From Sepiola atlantica (Eukaryota; Mollusca; Cephalopoda; Sepiida; Sepiolidae): 64,000 nt of DNA. Of this stretch, positions 34,265 to 64,000 are shown piece by piece. The stretch lies in assembly GCA_963556195.1 (NCBI GenBank), contig OY744537.1, positions 21,429,226 through 21,493,225 on the forward strand. The letters are read 5' to 3'. The notes under the pieces are model-generated. The model worked only from the letters and a program-made list of their open reading frames with translations, did no database searches and was not told the origin of the DNA. A program made the position numbers and the translations under genes. Numbering within the stretch: position 1 is the first letter of the stretch; every line of letters begins with the position of its first letter.

Positions 34265-34520
34265 TAAATTAAAGGTAAGCGATGTATCGTTTAATAATAA
34301 TCTATCGTGATAATATAAAGCTCAATATATTGAATAGACCAATCAATTCAAGAGATGAAAGAGGAGAATAAAAAATTGTATAGATACAATATTTATTAAA
34401 ACATTAGAAGTTCAAAGCAAGAGGTTTCATATCCTCAATCCATGGATTTTCAGAGACTAACTCTTTTCAGCAGAGGATAAAAACCGGTAATTTAAGTGTA
34501 AATATAACCGGCATCATTTA
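34265..34520 (-). mobile_element. Hammerhead-bearing short repeat, copy A4
   Basis: Closely similar to A1 on the other strand. Stem I TATCCT/AGGATA is six perfect pairs (34479-34474 with 34435-34430). Box 1 is CTGCTGA, stem II is AGAG/CTCT and box 2 is GAAA. Stem III is AATC/GATT, but H17 is G, so cleavage is not expected. Confidence 0.5.
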
Positions 34521-34841
34521 ACTTTGAAAACGATTTTACACAAAAAACAAAAAGTTAAAGAACTTTCGGTTCCGAAGTAAACGTAAAGTTAGGGTAGTCA
34601 CCGTCAAAAACAAAACAGCTGTTATAGTGGAAATAGATGTTTGGAAAAAAAGAATAGTCAAAGTTTTTAGGAGTTCAAATGTTGTTAAGGAGATGATTGT
34701 TGTTGGATGGTGGTCAGTTGAGTTCGTGTATCCTGTGCGCGTAGAAGTCCAAGGGCAAAAGTATCAAATTCAAAGGATCAAGGATGAAGTTTACCAGTCA
34801 GAGTTCGATGTATAGCAATGGAATTAAAAGGAGGTGGACTG

Positions 34842-34843
<2 letters not shown>

Positions 34844-34908
<65 letters not shown>
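34844..34908. repeat. (TA)n microsatellite
   Basis: About 32 TA units. Confidence 0.95.
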
Positions 34909-34911
<3 letters not shown>

Positions 34912-35205
34912 ATATCCCTTTACATTTTCTTTGTAAATGGCCAGTGTGATTTTTTAAATATGATTTTAAAGTTATATTTAAATGCTTCAAAAATTTTTTC
35001 AAATTTATAATGGCCACGAAGTAATTCATTATTTTTGTTAACTTTTAAGAAATGATTAAAATGTCTTACTTGATTGAAGTGATTGTTTGTTGAGTGTATT
35101 CAGTGTTTCAAATAAACTTTTTAATTTAAATTGTTACTCAGTTAGCTGCAATACAGTGGATTAAGGAAATGATCTTAGAAATAAAAATAATCTAATTAAT
35201 GCTTA

Positions 35206-35654
35206 CTAGCGGGACCCGTGGAAATTACACGGAAGGATGTTTTAAATACTAATTATCTTGTTTCTAACCTATACATGTTTGAATAAAATCTGATAAGATT
35301 TGAGTTGTAAATTTATTTTAAAAAATTAACAATACATGAAAGGAAGGTCGTTGCTTTTGATGTAAGCGTGACACGCACGCTATCGTATAAATATGTGGCT
35401 TCCCGGTCGTCCCCTCCCTACCCCTCTTCGATGTAGAAAAAATCTTAGGGGTTGATTGGGATCGAACTAAAAACCAGTCGGACCGACTTCAATATGCTAT
35501 GTCGCTAACCGTGGCACCAAAGGGAAATAATTGTAAATGATACGAAAATTAGGTTACTTGAATGCGTTTCCAAATCTAGGTGTGGCACGCATGCGCAGAG
35601 CTTTTGATGTAAGCGTGACACAGGAACACACACGCTATCGTATTAATATATAGA
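35206..35654 (-). mobile_element. Non-autonomous Helitron, 449 bp
   Basis: On the minus strand it begins TCTATATATTAATACG and ends CCGCTAG. A CCGTG/CACGG hairpin lies about 10 nt before the terminal CTAG. It sits precisely between a host A and T, with no target duplication, as Helitrons do. No Rep/helicase frame. Inside (minus) are a B-box-like AGTTCGATCCC and a CACGGTTAGCGAC stretch, resembling a captured tRNA-derived sequence. Confidence 0.8.
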
Positions 35655-36203
35655 TGATTTGAAAGTACGAAGCGATTATTATTTATGTAATTAGTATTTT
35701 AAGTAAGCTTTTTTCTTTTTAATTAATTCTAAGCTGCAATAGAATGCGTGGATGGAAGAAGATATTATGAGAATACAAAAAAAGTGATTATTTGTCTTGT
35801 GTTTTCAGTAAGCATTTTTTTTATTGTTACCTAGTAAACTGTATTGATCACCTTTTTCATGTGAATTAAGCGTTTGAACAATGTACAGTTGCTTGTAGGC
35901 GTAAGAATAGGTGTAAAGTTGTTACCTGTTGATCTTATGTCACAATTTATTTAAGTGTTATAAAGATGATAATTTAAAAATTAAGACTATTACCTATTTA
36001 GTATTTGCTTTAATACAACTAATCGTAGTAAGCGAGTTATATCTATTGATGTAAAAAATGTGAAAGATTTTTACGTTTTCGAAAAAGATTACATTTAACA
36101 ACATTATCTGACGTTGTGCATTAGCATTAATGCACGCGTGTAATAGTAAAATTTCAAAGAGAAATCTAAAAAAGACAATATGAATTGAAATGTTCATGAA
36201 TAT
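35655..36203. other. No recognisable feature
   Basis: AT-rich; no supported ORF. Confidence 0.5.
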
Positions 36204-36204
36204 T

Positions 36205-36780
36205 TGGCCTTGGTGACCGTTCATCCAAACATTATCCTATATTTCTACAGATCCACCATCCGCCCATGCATCGAGTATTGTTGCCACATCTGGGCTGGTA
36301 CACTATCAACTAGTCTCTCACTCTTAGACAAGGTCCATAAAAGAGTCGCTATTTTAATAGATCACTCACTATCCACCAAGCTCCAGCTCCTGTCCCATCG
36401 CCGCAATGTGGCATCCTTGTGCTTGTTTTACAAATACTTCAATTGATTGTGCTCCAATGAACTTGCTGCCCTGGTGCCCCCCTCGACGTAAATACACTAT
36501 ACCAACCCGACAATCAGCTAAGTCCCATCCATTCACTGTGGAGATCCCCAGATGCCGGAGAGCCTTCTACTCAAATAGCTTCTTTCCTTGTGCTGCCGGC
36601 CTTTAGCACTCACTCCCTGCTTCCTGTTTCCCTTACTGTACCGACATGCAGAAATTTAAAACTAATGTAAACAGACATCTCGCTGCACAGCTCCCAATTT
36701 AGGATACCCCCTCAAACTTTCACCATAATTCTAAGTCGCCCTTTACGTCTACAATGGCGGTCTGTCTTGTTTGGGGTGAA
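36205..36780 (+). pseudogene. Jockey/CR1-type LINE, RT C-terminus and 3' UTR
   Basis: FYRSTIRPCIEYCCHIWAG, SLSLLDKVHKRVAILID, SHRRNVASLCLFYKYFN, then in a shifted frame SAKSHPFTVEIPRCRRAFYSN. A stop (TGA at 36444) and later TAG interrupt it. 5'-truncated; the 3' UTR matches 23388-23905. Confidence 0.8.
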
Positions 36781-36784
36781 CTAT

Positions 36785-37505
36785 GATGAAAAAAAATATG
36801 AAAACTGATCTCAGGAAAGTCTTTATCACAGACAAGTACAGGTTCACCGTTGATGAGCCTGATGAGCGCGAGGTTGGGTCTGTAAGTGTTGTGTCTCGTT
36901 TCAAGTAAATCAATCCTTTCCAAATAATATATACTAATATACTATATTAGAATATGTCTAGCAGGCTTTCAAACTCTTTATATTCTTCGAACGATGATCC
37001 GTTTTAGGCCAAGGGGTATATTTTATTGACTAGACAAGCTTCACAGAATTTACACTTTTTTTTAAATATCCGTTTCCATATTAGAGCAGTACATATAACT
37101 GCGCATATAAATGTTCATCTACTCGATCCCGTGGTTTGCAGTATAAATATTAAAAAAAATTTTTTTTTTTAACGGCTACAAGGTGGGGTGGGATCATGAT
37201 ATGAGCTGGTATTGTTGGAAGTGAGCTTGTGTGTCCTTTTAAAATCGAGGACGGAATGACAAGTTATTGTGGTTTGATACAGCAAAATCTCTTTGAGTGG
37301 CTGAATAAGCAACCTTTAGTCAAACGTACATTGTTGACGTGTGATTTGGTTCGTTGTCTTGCATGAATGCAAACCAATGAACTGAATCACACTTCAAAGT
37401 TCAACAAAACATGGTTACAAGAAAAAGCATTTCTAGGGGTTCGTACATTTAATCCAATTGAGAACCTGTAGAGTACCCTTAAGTGGGATATTAATTCCAA
37501 TAGTA
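36785..37505 (+). pseudogene. Tc1/mariner transposase pseudogene
   Basis: Two coding remnants in order: LRKVFITDKYRFTVDEPDER (around the FTDESRF aspartate of the DDE triad), and further right DGMTSYCGLIQQNLFEWLNK, TWLQEKAFLGVRT and NPIENL. The second is the C-terminal end of Tc1-type transposases. The region of the second catalytic Asp (QDNAPSH) is mutated and the WPPCSPDL motif is deleted. Many stops; no terminal inverted repeats identified. Confidence 0.7.
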
Positions 37506-37519
37506 GATATATATTTACT

Positions 37520-37845
37520 CCTCTCCATGAGTTAGGCACAAGGACAGTTTTTATCTTACTCCCACAAGTAAGATGTGACTCAAGGTCGGGTCGGGAAAGT
37601 GTGGTTTAAAAATTGCCTGGGCAGCCCCGTCGACATTCCCCGGTAGAGGCGCCTCAGACATAAACTTACTCCTCCCTAAAGAGGGGAGGCAAAGCCTGGG
37701 AAGGTGGACCTCCCAGAACTGCACAGGACAGACCCATTGACTGGCGTAAATCAAGACCCGAAGGCCAAGACAACACCAGTATGGGGTGCAGTATCCATCG
37801 GAACAGATACTACACTTTGATCTTAGCCAAAAGGCCAATTGCTGC
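37520..37845 (-). mobile_element. U2 snRNA-headed SINE, copy 2
   Basis: U2-like head on the minus strand at 37845-37797 (GGCCTTTTGGCTAAGATCAA, GTGTAGTATCTGTTC), closer to canonical U2 (GGCTAAGATC) than copy 1. The SINE body follows (CCTGGGCAGCCCCGTCG core at about 37617). An extra ~60 bp lies between head and body. The first ~9 nt of U2 are replaced. Confidence 0.75.
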
Positions 37846-38140
37846 AAGCAACTTTTTATTTACCTCACCAGGAGGTTAGGCACAAGGCCAGGTTTATCTT
37901 ATTCCCACAAGGTCGTGAAAGTGGGACTTGAAAAGCCAGCGCCCGAGAAGGTGAGCACTCTGGCCATTAAAAATTGCCTGGGCAGCCCTGTCGGCATTCC
38001 CCGGTAGAGGCGCCTCAGGCAGTAAGCAATAAACTTACTCCTCCCCAAAGAGGGGAGGCAAAGCCTGGGAGGGTTAACCTCCTAGAACTGCACAGGACAG
38101 TACCCTTTGATCTTAGCCAAAAGGCCAATTGCTGCAAGCT
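37846..38140 (-). mobile_element. U2 snRNA-headed SINE, copy 3
   Basis: Directly adjacent to copy 2 in the same orientation, with the same modified 5' end (GCTTGCAGCAATTGGCC). The U2 head is internally deleted to about 30 nt. Tandem arrangement suggests duplication rather than two insertions. Confidence 0.75.
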
Positions 38141-38707
38141 TCTTTTTTTTATCAGTTGCAACGATAGTAAATCTAACATCAGCTGTCAATAACAGACTGT
38201 TAAAAATTCTTGATAAGGAAGGAACATCAATGCAGTAAATGATGCAACACTTTCTATTACACTTCTGTTAATTTGACTTCATGTGTTTTTTGTTCAATCT
38301 CAATTTTATCATATTCTTATAGTATAACCATATGAATTTTGTTATTTATATTCTTTTTATAACTATACATTCTTACAAAACCAATAAATAAGTAAAATTT
38401 ATTGGACAAAATCTGTACTTGCCAATAAAATATTGACACTAAAATTTGTTTATTTTATAACATTTTTCAAATTACTGCAATTTAATGTAAGTTAAACGTC
38501 TTATACAGAATAGATAAAGACAGTAATATAACAATTAAATAGATTTCATTTCAAAATACTTGCTGTTTTAAGATTTAAATATAATCTCTAGACGCACTTT
38601 ATATATATTGTATTTATTTTGAAAAGGTTGAGATTTCATGTTCGATCCGAATGAACGGTTCAGTCTGAAATCAAATTATATAGAATTATAAATATATATA
38701 TCAGATG

Positions 38708-38752
<45 letters not shown>
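38708..38752. repeat. (TA)n microsatellite
   Basis: TA run downstream of the protease gene. Confidence 0.95.
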
Positions 38753-38756
<4 letters not shown>

Positions 38757-38820
38757 CCATAGCGCTTTCAAATAATCTCTAGACATCAAAAAATGCAATA
38801 ATTACAAAAAGTGTATTAAA

Positions 38821-38933
<113 letters not shown>

Positions 38934-38988
38934 ATGCTGATTTGAAAAATATAAATAATAACAATTAATATCATTGAGTTATAAACGA

Positions 38989-38994
38989 TTTATT
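38989..38994 (-). terminator. Polyadenylation signal of the cathepsin L gene
   Basis: AATAAA on the minus strand, about 30 nt after the TAA stop at 39027-39025. It implies a very short 3' UTR. Confidence 0.7.
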
Positions 38995-39024
38995 TTCTTG
39001 GATGAAACATAGCGTACATTTGTT

Positions 39025-59098
<20,074 letters not shown>

Positions 59099-59170
59099 CT
59101 GAAAGGAAAAAGAAAATAACTTGAAACTACAGAAATAAACGATAGCACTCAAAGAGCGTAAACATCCGTC

Positions 59171-59202
59171 AAGGCTGAGCTCTACTACTACTACTACTAC
59201 TG

Positions 59203-59235
<33 letters not shown>
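59171..59235. repeat. (CTA)n microsatellite
   Basis: Trinucleotide run just upstream of the first coding exon, presumably in the 5' UTR intron. Confidence 0.95.
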
Positions 59236-59360
59236 TTGGCACTGTGTGATTGACCCAATTGATGCCTTCGCGGCGTATAAAGCCAGCTATGTTGAGTTCA
59301 ACCCTTTTTTCTCTGATTATATATAAAACATCTATAGAAGCATACGTGGAATAACAAACT

Positions 59361-59380
59361 AATCTATCTATCTATCTATC

Positions 59381-59430
<50 letters not shown>

Positions 59431-59588
59431 CCCTATTCCGTTCATATCTATCTATCTATCTATCTACCCTATTCCGTTCATATCTATCTATCTATCTATC
59501 TAGCTAGCTAGCTAGCTAGCTAGCTAGCGAGCTATCTAGCTAGCTAGTTAGGTAGCGAGCTAGCTAGTTAACTAGTTAACTAGCTAGC
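59361..59588. repeat. (TATC)n then (TAGC)n microsatellite
   Basis: TCTA tetranucleotides with an inserted CCCTATTCCGTTCA occurring twice, passing into TAGC repeats. Confidence 0.95.
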
Positions 59589-60169
59589 TATGGAGCGCGT
59601 GTTAATCAAAAGAGACACAGGTTTCGCCCATTTGGATAGCCGGAATTTTATCAAATCATTTCGATTTGAAATGACCGTGCAAAACTCATCAGCCTTTCAT
59701 AATCGTTGAACTTGAAAGAATCCTGTATACATTTAATGAACTCCAAAATGTGTAGAATTAAAAAAAAATACATATTCTGCTTTTGTACTTTTTACGATCG
59801 AACACTTTCATCGATTGTTTTTCTGCTGATGCAGACAGCCTTTCTATGTGTGCCTCCTTTGCATAAATACAACTTAAATTCTAACGAACCTGCATACGTA
59901 AATGCTTTAATAATGTGAGTTTTATTTTGTAAATTCTTCTGATGTTTCGGATATGATTTTCACATTTTCCTTCTGCTGAGTCACATTTATTGGAGATCCA
60001 AAATATATAACTGTATTTTGTTTGTCTGAGTGATGATTAAACGGACCGCAAAGAATTGGATCTATTTAAGAAGAATGAATAAAGATGTGGTCACTTGAAT
60101 ATATTTTTCTATTTTTTCTATACACATGCTACGGAGTTAAAACTTAAAGTCTGACTACAAATACTTAAT

Positions 60170-60170
<1 letters not shown>

Positions 60171-60251
<81 letters not shown>
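60171..60251. repeat. (CA)n(TA)n microsatellite
   Basis: About 28 CA and 12 TA units, immediately left of the long inverted repeat. Confidence 0.95.
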
Positions 60252-60252
<1 letters not shown>

Positions 60253-60254
<2 letters not shown>

Positions 60255-61044
60255 AATAATGGTAATAATCCAGGTGAAAAATATCCACAGGGTGGTAATC
60301 CAGAGAATTTTAACCGGGTTTATAAAAAGTGCTCAATATCAAAATAGAGCTTTATATATGATAATTTTATTTACACAGACATGTACAAAATCTGCGACAC
60401 TGGCATGTCGATGTTATCGATCAACAGTTACTATAAACTGAGATCTCATCAGGCAGAGTTAGAATCCGATCTTAACCTCAGATCATATTTGGAGAGAATG
60501 AAGTGGAGGGGTAGAGAAAGAGAAGAAGAAGGAAAGAAATTTAACATTTCAAAAATTAAAGCCGTTAAAAAATTAAAATTAAAAAGAAAAATTAAAAATT
60601 AAAAATTAAAAATTAAAAAATCTAAAAATCTAAGGTCTAGAATCTGAAACAGACAGGGCAAATAAATAAATAAATAAATAAATAAAAATAAAAATATATG
60701 GTGGAAAGAGGAACAAATAATGATGAGGGGAGAGACACATAGAGGAAAAAAGAAAAAGAAAAAGAAGGAGAGAGAGAGAGAGAGGGCGTCTGTTGATTTA
60801 GATCGGGAGGGAAGGAGGGGGGTGGTAGACATGCACGAATTAGGTGTCAAAAAACCGTCGAGTTTATAAATGTATTTTTCCAAGTGAACTGTAGTATGCG
60901 TGCGTGCAAACTGGGCTGATTGTTATATTGGTTGGGGCGGTGATAAAATGTGTCACGGTTCTGGGTTTATATTGTCTTTATAATTTGTCTGGAGTTAATT
61001 TGAATAAATAAGTATATTCGTTAAATGTAACAGGAATAGTAGTA

Positions 61045-61110
<66 letters not shown>

Positions 61111-61245
61111 GTAGATACCCCTAATAATTGAGGTGAAATAATGAAAATAATAATAAATGAAGTATAATAAAAATACTAAAAAATACCAAAAAATATTAAA
61201 AAATATAACTAAAAGAATAACTGGAAAATGCTGGCGTTATTAATT

Positions 61246-61298
<53 letters not shown>

Positions 61299-61889
61299 TA
61301 ATAATGATAATAATAATGGTAATAATAATAATAATAAAAATAATAATAGTTGTCAATAATATTTTAGAGTTTATAAAAATAATAGTTTAGGAAAGAAATA
61401 GAATAATTAAGGAATATTAGGAATCCTAGGGGGTAGTGATTATCATAATAATATTAAATAATGATAAGATAATGTTTGCCGATATTATGATATGGGTTAA
61501 TGGTTGCAATAATGCTGATCATATAAAAATAGTGGTTTAACAGACAACAGTAATCAGAGTGGTAATCCCAGTAATCTTAACAATAGTAGTGATGATAGTG
61601 AAAAATTATAGAAGTAGTCATAATGGTGGCATTATAATTTTTAATTTTTAATTTTTATTTTTAATTTTAATTTTAATTTTTTAACGGCTTTAATTTTTGA
61701 AATGTTAAATTTCTTTCCTTCTTCTTCTCTTTCTCTACCCCTCCACTTCATTCTCTCCAAATATGATCTGAGGTTAAGATCGGATTCTAACTCTGCCTGA
61801 TGAGATCTCAGTTTATAGTAACTGTTGATCGATAACATCGACATGCCAGTGTCGCAGATTTTGTACATGTCTGTGTAAATAAAATTATC

Positions 61890-61900
<11 letters not shown>
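60253..61900. mobile_element. Long inverted repeat element, ~227-bp arms
   Basis: 60353-60579 and 61670-61896 are reverse complements without visible mismatch; inward they diverge in A/T-rich repeats. The ~1.1-kb centre is (AAT)n-rich and non-coding. The left side 60253-60500 is also nearly identical to 39649-39886. The arms carry an open frame (MYKICDTGMSMLSINSYYKL, RSHQAELESDLNLRSYLERM) of unknown nature. Confidence 0.8.
61043..61340. repeat. (AAT)n arrays
   Basis: Two blocks (61043-61110, 61243-61340) inside the inverted-repeat element. Confidence 0.95.
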
Positions 61901-61920
<20 letters not shown>

Positions 61921-62002
61921 AATATATTAGTTTGTTCGAAGTTGCTTTTATTAATTTTGTTGTTGTAGATTTTATAATAGTACAGTAAAGGCTTCTTATT
62001 CT

Positions 62003-62004
<2 letters not shown>

Positions 62005-62064
<60 letters not shown>

Positions 62065-62350
62065 GTTGTTGTTGTTGTTATTATCATTAGTAGTAATATT
62101 ATGATTATTATTATTATTAATATTATTGTTATTATTATTATTAATATTATTATGATTATTATTAATTATTATTATTATTAATATTATTATTATTATTATT
62201 ATTATTATCATTATTATTATTATTGTTATTAATAGTGTTATTTTTATTATTATTATTATTATTTTATTATTATTATTATTATTATTATCATTATTATCAT
62301 TATTATTATTATTATTATTAGTAGTAGTAGTAGTAGTAGTAGTAGTAGCA
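62005..62350. repeat. (ATT)n array with GTT and GTA blocks
   Basis: 350 bp of trinucleotide repeat; reads as poly-Asn/poly-Ile in translation, with no gene content. Confidence 0.95.
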
Positions 62351-62865
62351 GCAGTCGTCGTAGTAGTAGTTGGATTCAACAGTTACGCTTACATTATCGC
62401 GCAAGTAAATTAAAATTACAATATGCAGATTCGATCTGACGTAGAAGATTATTGCAAAGAGATTTTTAGAAAGAAAATAAAACTATCCCAGTCTGCTGAC
62501 AAAACCATAGCAAACTAATGCCGATGACATGAATAAAGCCCGAACCACTGATACGTTTCCAAGGTACAATTCAGCAGGCATGAATTTCGACGCATAGAAA
62601 AAATTGTGTATGCGTGTGTGTAAGTGGTGAAAGTCAACTTGAAAAACCGTGTGTGTGTGTCGCACATATTACATATGTTATGTAAAAGAAAACGGCGGGG
62701 CGACCAGGAAGTGTTATTGATTGCTAGAGCGTGACTTCGAGTAATCATTCGTTGATACAATCTGCAATAAAGGAAGTGGGTGGTTTCGGTGGGCGGCTTC
62801 TATTCAGTATCATGTACGCATGCTTACATGAGAAAAGTTAATTTTATACATACATAAACGTAATC

Positions 62866-63023
62866 AATGGACACGTGTTTCTGGCTCACAGCATGGCTAG
62901 CTTAGACAAGGATCGAACCTTCCATGTTGATGTCAATAGTCTGGTGTTGGTCGGTGGGCGCGAACCCCGAACACAAATCGCCACTGATTCGTAGTCGGTG
63001 ATCTTAACCAAAGGGCCATCGTC
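62866..63023 (-). mobile_element. tRNA-headed SINE with hammerhead remnant
   Basis: The minus strand begins with a tRNA-like head: A-box-like TTTGGTTAAGATCACC and B box GGGTTCGCGCCC. A second B-box-like GGTTCGATCC follows, then the hammerhead remnant (62900-62861). The remnant has CTGTGA (box 1 with one base lost), stem II deleted, GAAA (62881-62878), stem III ACAC/GTGT and a GTC triplet with H17 at C62870. Stem I has the same pattern as at 6382-6440. Confidence 0.55.
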
Positions 63024-63094
63024 AATAAATTAGTGAATATAGAATAACTTTAACTGTAAATAGCGACACGTGGCCGTCATTTACCAGGCAGCTC

Positions 63095-63143
63095 ATATAT
63101 ATATATATATAGAGAGAGAGATAGAAGAAAAAAGAAAGAAGCT

Positions 63144-63221
<78 letters not shown>
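63095..63221. repeat. (TA)n with short GA block
   Basis: Ends exactly where the Penelope-like RT frame starts. Confidence 0.95.
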
Positions 63222-63225
<4 letters not shown>

Positions 63226-64000
63226 ACATTCCTAGCGAATATTTTTCTAGGTTTTCAGGAATCCTTGCTGTTTTCTCGGGTTACCATACCCTTTCGTTAT
63301 TGGCGTTATCTGGATGACACTTTTACCATTTTTGAGTCCCGTAACGAGGCAAGTGATTTTTTCCTGAAATTAAATACGGTCCACCCAGCACTACAGTTCA
63401 CCATGGAAGAGGAGCAGAATGGCTCGTTACCATTTCTGGATGTTTTAGTGGAAAGGACGGGGAACAAATTCACTACAACTATATACAGGAAACCGACGTT
63501 TACGGGCCTGTATATCAGTTGGGATTCTTTTGTTCCCATGAGTAGAAAGATCAGTTTGGTCAAAACACTTGTTCACCGCGCAATGATGATTTGCACTGCC
63601 AGCAAACTCGCGGCTGAACTTAGAAAGATAACTGATGTTCTTACTAAAAATGGTTTCCCAGAGGGTCTAATTTCCAAATGTATTGACTGAAAACTTGCGA
63701 AATTTGATGCCAACATTTTCTTTGGTCTACCCAAATGTCCTGTTTATTTGAAACTTCCTTTTATTGGTTCTCTCAGTAAGGGTTTTTCGGATAAAATTTC
63801 ATCGGTTGTATCTCGTTGTTTTTATGCAGTACAGCCCCGTGTGGTGTTTGGCACCAGAACTGCCTTCCCAGCCTTTCAGAAAGATGTACTTCCAACACTA
63901 CAGAAAAGTTTGATTATATATAAATTCAAATGTCAGTGTGAAGCTATGTTGGTCGTACTCTTCAGCGCTTCTCCTCAGAGGACCATTACCGCAATGACAT
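63222..64000 (+). pseudogene. Penelope-like RT and GIY-YIG endonuclease, 5'-truncated
   Basis: From the (TA)n the frame reads LANIFLGFQE and FRYWRYLDDTFTIF (the catalytic YLDD). It continues with NGSLPFLDVLV, TTIYRKPTFTGLYISWDSF and KISLVKTLVHRA, all characteristic of Penelope-like RT. A stop (TGA 63688-63690) interrupts. The same frame goes on to IYKFKCQC, and a frameshift leads to SYVGRTLQRF, the GIY-YIG endonuclease. The fragment runs off the right edge. The RT N-terminal half is replaced by microsatellite. Confidence 0.88.

Noticed and set aside
59265..59325. TATAAA-like sequences as promoter of the cathepsin gene
   Set aside because: They are in the plus orientation, opposite to the gene, and the 5' UTR exon is not located.
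59361..59588. TAGC/TATC region as a functional origin or regulatory array
   Set aside because: Simple tetranucleotide slippage explains it; nothing else supports a function.

Overview
This is eukaryotic (metazoan) DNA, not microbial. It is about two-thirds A+T, saturated with (TA)n/(CA)n/(CT)n microsatellites and retroelement debris, and holds one ordinary host gene: a seven-coding-exon cathepsin L-like cysteine protease on the minus strand with GT-AG introns, spread over 20 kb (59098 down to 39025). The mixture of elements (Gypsy, Tx1-like LINE, jockey/CR1-type LINE, Penelope-like elements, Helitrons, Tc1/mariner, 5S- and U2-headed SINEs) and the very large introns suggest a large lophotrochozoan genome; a cephalopod mollusc is my best guess, by inference only.

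Layout. 1-6320: the edge of one Gypsy copy, then a minus-strand Gypsy retrotransposon with both LTRs, its 3' LTR split by a U2-headed SINE. 6321-15050: short repeats flanked by (TA)n, several carrying hammerhead-ribozyme signatures, a mariner-type MITE, a 1.4-kb minisatellite, LINE 3' ends, a solo LTR with target duplication and a 5S-derived fragment. 15240-22600: a Penelope-like fragment, a tandem repeat with nested palindromes, a full-length but broken Tx1-like LINE, and an internally deleted Gypsy element. 23390-38140: LINE and Penelope fragments, a decayed second Gypsy, more hammerhead-type repeats, a 5S-headed SINE, a 449-bp Helitron, a Tc1 transposase pseudogene and two U2-headed SINEs in tandem. 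38970-59100: the protease gene; its largest intron (9.3 kb) holds a 6.8-kb LTR element with 1.15-kb near-identical LTRs that has gag but no visible pol, apparently inserted inside a Helitron. Other introns hold Penelope-like inverted repeats. 59240-64000: simple repeats, a long inverted repeat, a tRNA-headed SINE and a Penelope-like RT/GIY-YIG pseudogene running off the right edge.

The most interesting signal is the recurrence of hammerhead-ribozyme cores (CTGATGA, stem II, GAAA, short stem III, NUH site, closing stem I) in at least nine places and several unrelated-looking repeat families. They include two copies of a tRNA-headed SINE whose ribozyme stem I shows a compensatory base-pair change, and a mariner-type MITE that landed in the stem-II loop of one motif with an empty-site sister copy 0.6 kb away. 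Hammerheads are known from Penelope-like elements, retrozymes and schistosome S-alpha SINEs; I cannot say whether these particular families are described.

No rRNA gene, intact tRNA gene, CRISPR array or prokaryotic feature is present. Apart from the protease, I found no ORF that I would defend as a working host gene.
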